NCBI GenBank assembly: GCA_016871295.1
Contig: VFZD01000011.1
Span: forward strand, 1 to 35,550
Reading direction: 5' to 3'
Origin: Actinomycetota bacterium
GTDB taxonomy: Bacteria > Actinomycetota > Acidimicrobiia > Acidimicrobiales > Ilumatobacteraceae
DNA length: 35,550 nucleotides
The translations under genes were made by a program, and so were the position numbers. This document shows, piece by piece, positions 31,737 through 35,550 of the stretch (position 1 is the first letter of the stretch; each line of letters opens with the position of its first letter). The notes below the pieces were generated by a model that ran no database searches, was not told the DNA's origin, and saw only the letters and a program-made list of their open reading frames with translations.

Positions 31737-32893
31737 ACACCGCGCGAAAAATTTGCGTGGTCACCGGAACCCGGGCTGAATACGGCCTGCTCAAGCCGGT
31801 GATCTCGCTGTTGCGCGACGACCCCGAGATTCAACTTCAACTTGTTGCGACCGGTGCCCACTTGTCGCCCGCGCACGGAATGACGGTCGAAGAAATCGAA
31901 CGCGACGGTTTCACGGCTGATGCAAAAATCCAGGTCGACCTTTCGGACGACAGCCGACTCGGCGTCGCTCGGGCGATGGCCGAAACAACCGCGAAAATGT
32001 CTGAAGCGTTGGACAAACTACAACCCGATCTGGTGCTTGTCTTGGGCGACCGATACGAAATTCTCGCCACGGCCCAGGCGGCAATGATCTTGTCGATTCC
32101 CGTCGCCCACATTCATGGTGGCGAGGTCACCAATGGTGCGTTTGACGACAGCATCCGCCATGCGATAACGAAAATGGCCGCTCTGCACTTCGTCGCGACG
32201 CAAGAATATGCGCGTCGCGTTGTTCAACTTGGTGAACAACCCGAAACTGTCTTCAATGTTGGCGCAATCGGCGTGGATCTCGCGATTTCGACGAAGACAG
32301 TGACTCGCGAGGTGCTCGCGTCGATTCTGAACCTAAAACTCACAAAACCGATTCTGCTCGTGACTTTTCATCCGACCACTCGCTCGGGTGTCTCGAGCGA
32401 AGGCGAGATATCGGAGGTTCTGGCCGCTCTCGAAAACTTCGCGTATTGCACGATCGTCTTCACCGGCGTGAATGCCGACCCGGGCAACGCCGAAATCAGA
32501 AAACGAATCGCCGATTTCGTGGCGCAAGACCCCAAGAGGCGATCGGTGCACGACTCGCTCGGTCAAGTCAACTATTTCAGCCTGATGAGAATCTCCGACT
32601 TGGTTGTCGGAAACTCATCTAGCGGAATCATCGAGGCTCCGGCTCTGCACGTGCCGACGGTGAATATCGGTTCTCGCCAAGACGGACGACTGCGAGCAGA
32701 TTCGATTATCGACGTGCCGACAGACAAAGCACGGATAAGGACGGCGATCGAAACTGCGCTGTCGCCCACCTGGCGCGAACGGGCGGCGAAAACTTCGGGC
32801 GTCTACGGCTCGGGCAACTGCGCCAAAACCATCGCCGCTACTCTGAAAACCGCGAATCTTGGCGCACAAAAAACTTTTTTCGACCTGCGATAA
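31733..32893 (+). CDS. legG: LegG/NeuC-like hydrolysing UDP-sugar 2-epimerase
   Basis: A 386-residue GT-B-fold enzyme of the NeuC family that releases NDP while inverting C2, giving the free manno-configured sugar for the synthase. Conserved parts are VVTGTRAEYGLL (9-20), GDRYEILATAQAA (about 104-116), HIHGGEVTNGAFDDSIRHA (about 125-143), VTFHPTTR and GNSSSGIIEAP (about 290-300). It is coupled to legC through ATGA and followed 7 bp later by legI. Confidence 0.9.
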   Translation: MNTARKICVVTGTRAEYGLLKPVISLLRDDPEIQLQLVATGAHLSPAHGMTVEEIERDGFTADAKIQVDLSDDSRLGVARAMAETTAKMSEALDKLQPDLVLVLGDRYEILATAQAAMILSIPVAHIHGGEVTNGAFDDSIRHAITKMAALHFVATQEYARRVVQLGEQPETVFNVGAIGVDLAISTKTVTREVLASILNLKLTKPILLVTFHPTTRSGVSSEGEISEVLAALENFAYCTIVFTGVNADPGNAEIRKRIADFVAQDPKRRSVHDSLGQVNYFSLMRISDLVVGNSSSGIIEAPALHVPTVNIGSRQDGRLRADSIIDVPTDKARIRTAIETALSPTWRERAAKTSGVYGSGNCAKTIAATLKTANLGAQKTFFDLR

Positions 32894-32900
32894 CAAACCG

Positions 32901-33974
32901 ATGAACCCCGAACCCACATTTGTGATCGCCGAAGCGGGCGTCAACCACAACGGTTCTGTGGGTCTGGCCAAGGCGTTGATCGACTCGGCGGTCGCTGCCG
33001 GCGCCGACGCCGTGAAGTTTCAGTCGTTCGTCACCGAAAGTCTGGTCACGAACGATGCCGAGAGGGCGCAATACCAGATCGCCAACACGGGCAATAGCGA
33101 GTCTCAATATCAGATGCTCAAACGGCTCGAACTTTCACATCCCCAACAGCGCGAACTCTTCGATTACTGCACCAGCAAGAGGATCCAGTTTCTTTCGACC
33201 CCGTTCGACGACGAGAGTTTGAAGTTCCTGGTTCAAGATCTGGGTCTTGAGACGATAAAAGTCGGTTCGGGGGAACTCACCAACGCCCCGTTTTTGCATC
33301 AAGTCGCATCAACTGCAAAACACCTGATTCTCTCCACGGGAATGAGCACAGAAAATGAAATTCGTTCGGCGCTCGGCGTGGTTGCCCATGCATTCACCTC
33401 GAAGCAACCACCCTCGATCGAACAGTTTGAAAGATCTTTCGACAGCGAGGCTGGCAAACGGGCAATCACATCGCGGGTGACGTTGTTGCACTGCACGACC
33501 GAATACCCCGCAGCCCCCGAAGAAATCAACCTTCGGGCGATGCAAACCATGGGCGAACGATTCGAATGTCGAATCGGCTTTTCAGACCACTCGGCGGGCA
33601 TTCACCTCGCAGTGGCGGCCGTGGCGTTGGGTGCCAAGGTGATCGAAAAGCACCTGACGACAAGTCGCGATCTGCCCGGCCCCGACCACAGGGCGTCGCT
33701 CGAACCGGTCGAATTCAAACGGCTTGTCGCCGACATTCGCGAATTAGAAAAGGCTCTCGGAGACTCGATCAAAAAACCGACCGCATCGGAGACAAAAAAC
33801 ATCAGCGTCGCCCGCCGAAGCCTCGTCGCCGCGCGCGCGATCAAGGCCGGCGAACCGTTCACCGTCGAGAACATCGCCGTAAAACGACCTGGCAGCGGAA
33901 GATCGCCGTTTGAATATTGGTCAATACTCGGCACAAGATCACCGAGGGACATCTCGAAAAATGAAATCATCTGA
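32901..33974 (+). CDS. legI: LegI-like nonulosonic acid synthase (NeuB family)
   Basis: A 357-residue PEP-dependent synthase. The barrel opens with FVIAEAGVNHNGSVGLA (about 6-22) and includes FLSTPFDDESLKFL, KVGSGELTNAPFL, STGMSTENEI and GFSDHSAG. A C-terminal SAF domain (about 300-352; KRPGSGRSPFEYW) is present. It would condense the 2,4-diacetamido-trideoxymannose with PEP to legionaminic acid. The ATG at 32901 was chosen at the start of homology; an in-frame start at 32859 lies inside legG. Overlaps legH by 14 bp. Confidence 0.9.
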   Translation: MNPEPTFVIAEAGVNHNGSVGLAKALIDSAVAAGADAVKFQSFVTESLVTNDAERAQYQIANTGNSESQYQMLKRLELSHPQQRELFDYCTSKRIQFLSTPFDDESLKFLVQDLGLETIKVGSGELTNAPFLHQVASTAKHLILSTGMSTENEIRSALGVVAHAFTSKQPPSIEQFERSFDSEAGKRAITSRVTLLHCTTEYPAAPEEINLRAMQTMGERFECRIGFSDHSAGIHLAVAAVALGAKVIEKHLTTSRDLPGPDHRASLEPVEFKRLVADIRELEKALGDSIKKPTASETKNISVARRSLVAARAIKAGEPFTVENIAVKRPGSGRSPFEYWSILGTRSPRDISKNEII

Positions 33975-34596
33975 GACATATTTGATCGGCGGTGGCGGAC
34001 ACGGCCGTGTCGTGCTCGATGCATTTTTGGCATCCGGAAAACAGATCGACGGAATTCTCGATGCCCAACTCGCGCCGGGCTCGCAAGTATTCGGCGTCAA
34101 AGTGTTGGGTGACGACGAGTTTCTCGAATCCGTCGATCCGAAGACGACGAGGCTGGTCAACGGCGTTGGTTCGACGGGTGACAGTTCGCGACGCATCGAG
34201 ATCTTTGAACGATTCTCGAAAATCGGCTTCGAATTCATTGGCGTGGTGCATGTCGCCGCATCGATCGGCAAAGAGTGCTCGGTTGATGCGAGTGCGCAGA
34301 TCATGGCCGGCGCGGTGTTGCAAAACAGGGTAAACGTCGGCAAAAACGTGGTCGTCAACACGCGGGCGTCAGTGGATCACGATGTGTTGCTCGCCGATCA
34401 CGTGACTGTTTCGCCAGGTGCAATAGTTTCTGGCGGCGTGAAACTTGGTCGCGGAACTTTCGTCGGTGCCGGCGCGGTGATCATCCAAGGAATCGAAGTT
34501 GGTCAGAATTGCATCGTCGGTGCCGGCGCCGTGGTGCGACACAACGTAAAGGGCGAAACCACCGTCGTGGGTAACCCCGCTACACAATTAGAATAA
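33961..34596 (+). CDS. legH: LegH/PglD-like sugar N-acyltransferase
   Basis: A 211-residue acyltransferase with a small N-terminal Rossmann-like domain (YLIGGGGHGRVVLDAFL, about 6-22) and a C-terminal left-handed beta-helix of hexapeptide repeats (about 95-200; for example DASAQIMAGAVL, HVTVSPGAIV, GAGAVIIQG). The likely catalytic His lies in NTRASVDHDV. PglD relatives acetylate the 4-amino group of UDP-4-amino sugars, the step between LegC and LegG. Start at 33961 overlaps the legI end by 14 bp. Confidence 0.88.
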   Translation: MKSSETYLIGGGGHGRVVLDAFLASGKQIDGILDAQLAPGSQVFGVKVLGDDEFLESVDPKTTRLVNGVGSTGDSSRRIEIFERFSKIGFEFIGVVHVAASIGKECSVDASAQIMAGAVLQNRVNVGKNVVVNTRASVDHDVLLADHVTVSPGAIVSGGVKLGRGTFVGAGAVIIQGIEVGQNCIVGAGAVVRHNVKGETTVVGNPATQLE

Positions 34597-34601
34597 GGGC
34601 G

Positions 34602-35550
34602 ATGTCCAGTTGGCGAGATGCGCTCGTTTCTAGTTCGGCGTCTTTGCGTCAAACCATCGCGGCCATAACCAAGGGCAGCCTGCAGATCGCCCTCGTCGTC
34701 GACGACAACGACAAACTGCTCGGCACCGTGACCGACGGCGATATTCGCAAAGCAATCTTGGCGGGCAAGGACATGAATACCACGGCTGGCGAGGCGATGC
34801 GCAAGGAACCGATCACCAGCGCAGCCTCGACCCCGCGGGCGGCGGTGCTGAAATTGATGCGCGAGAAGCGAATTCATCAGATGCCGTTGCTCGATCGGCA
34901 CGGCCAGGTGGTCGATGTGTTGACGGTCGACGATCTGATCGGTGCACATCAAAAACCCAACGCGATAGTGATCATGGCGGGTGGCCTCGGCACGCGACTG
35001 CAACCCCTCACCCAGGACATGCCAAAGCCGATGCTCAAGGTCGGTGGCAAACCGATTCTGGAGACTATCATCCAGTCGTTCATCGACCAGGGCTACGTCA
35101 ACTTCTTCATCTCGATCAACTACAAAGCCACAATCATCACCGATTATTTTGGGGACGGCACGCAACTTGGTGCGAAGATCACATATCTCAACGAAAAGTC
35201 GAGGCTCGGCACCGCCGGCGGACTCTCGCTTCTGCCCAAGGGTGTCGTCGCGCCGATCGTGGTGATGAACGGAGATCTTCTGACGCGCATCTCGGTCGAT
35301 GCATTGCTCGACTTTCACGAGCGTGAAAACGCCATAGCGACAATGGTCGTGCGCGAAGACCACTACCAGATTCCGTACGGGGTCGTGCAGATCGACGGCA
35401 CGCAAATCGTCGGGGTCGAAGAAAAACCGACGCAACGACACCTCGTCAACGCGGGAATCTACGTGATCAGCGCCGACGGTTTGGCCGATATTCCGCGCGA
35501 CACGCTCTACGACATGCCGACCCACTTCGCCAAACTCTCGGCGAACGGTC
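34602..35550 (+). CDS. CBS-domain sugar-1-phosphate nucleotidyltransferase (PtmE/LegX type), 3' end missing
   Basis: The first 316 residues of a protein whose relatives are about 350 long. Two CBS motifs occupy about 1-115 (VVDDNDKLLGTVTDGDIRKA and LLDRHGQVVDVLTVDDL). The nucleotidyltransferase domain follows with AGGLGTRLQPLTQDMPKP at 126-142 and a VMNGDLLTRIS metal motif. In Campylobacter the equivalent enzyme makes GDP-glucosamine at the start of the legionaminic acid route, so LegB here may use a GDP- rather than UDP-sugar. It starts 5 bp after legH; the frame is still open at the window end. Confidence 0.88.
   Translation, partial: MSSWRDALVSSSASLRQTIAAITKGSLQIALVVDDNDKLLGTVTDGDIRKAILAGKDMNTTAGEAMRKEPITSAASTPRAAVLKLMREKRIHQMPLLDRHGQVVDVLTVDDLIGAHQKPNAIVIMAGGLGTRLQPLTQDMPKPMLKVGGKPILETIIQSFIDQGYVNFFISINYKATIITDYFGDGTQLGAKITYLNEKSRLGTAGGLSLLPKGVVAPIVVMNGDLLTRISVDALLDFHERENAIATMVVREDHYQIPYGVVQIDGTQIVGVEEKPTQRHLVNAGIYVISADGLADIPRDTLYDMPTHFAKLSANG

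Overview
The window reads as a chromosomal segment of an actinobacterium with moderately high G+C, possibly an Acidimicrobiia-like lineage. The evidence for Actinobacteria is a neighbouring pair of a PDZ/Lon-type membrane protease and a UPF0182 giant membrane protein, an MpaB-family oxygenase, a DivIVA-domain protein, an initiator tRNA very like mycobacterial ones, and many genes whose start codon lies 6-8 nt after a TANNNT -10 box, which implies leaderless mRNAs. The class-level placement is inference. There is no sign of an integrated phage, insertion sequence or CRISPR array. Gene density is very high and most neighbours overlap or nearly touch.

Layout. (1) 1-1919: an AI-2E family permease cut by the window edge, then an MpaB-type oxygenase. 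(2) 1905-7794: tryptophan breakdown, with kynureninase and tryptophan 2,3-dioxygenase divergent across only 13 bp, followed by a co-directional run of an SRPBCC protein, a formylglycine-type sulfatase-like hydrolase, a 3-hydroxyisobutyrate-dehydrogenase-like enzyme and a 2-oxoglutarate/Fe(II) oxygenase. (3) 7791-10127, minus strand: glutathione peroxidase, N-carbamoylputrescine amidase and agmatine deiminase (agmatine to putrescine). (4) 10376-15210: nucleoside salvage, with purine nucleoside phosphorylase, an adenosine/MTA/SAH-deaminase-type amidohydrolase, cytidine deaminase, deoxyribose-phosphate aldolase and thymidine kinase, plus a phytanoyl-CoA-dioxygenase-like gene overlapping the cytidine deaminase gene.

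(5) 15232-22599, minus strand, is the most interesting locus. It is a compact eight-gene operon: HpcH/HpaI aldolase, Gfo/Idh dehydrogenase, inositol-monophosphatase-type phosphatase, KdnB-like oxidoreductase, KdnA-like aminotransferase, GT2 glycosyltransferase, NeuB-family synthase and SpsF-like cytidylyltransferase. KdnB and KdnA are known from Shewanella, where they make 8-amino-3,8-dideoxy-manno-octulosonate (Kdo8N) for lipopolysaccharide. Finding the pair in an apparently LPS-free actinobacterium, with a NeuB-family synthase and no KdsA, suggests an undescribed amino-ulosonic-acid surface sugar.

(6) 22645-29259 holds an initiator tRNA, a small coiled-coil protein, the UPF0182 protein, an unusual DivIVA/coiled-coil protein whose C-terminus looks like a phage Mu F-type (head morphogenesis) domain, and the PDZ protease. 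(7) 29258-35550, plus strand: a small membrane protein, then a set matching the legionaminic acid pathway in order (LegB, LegC, LegG, LegI, LegH and a CBS-nucleotidyltransferase of PtmE/LegX type, cut by the window end). Two separate 3-deoxy-ulosonic-acid pathways, each with its own NeuB-family synthase, therefore sit about 7 kb apart and probably feed cell-surface glycans. All function calls come from reading motifs and remembered family sequences; no database search was run.
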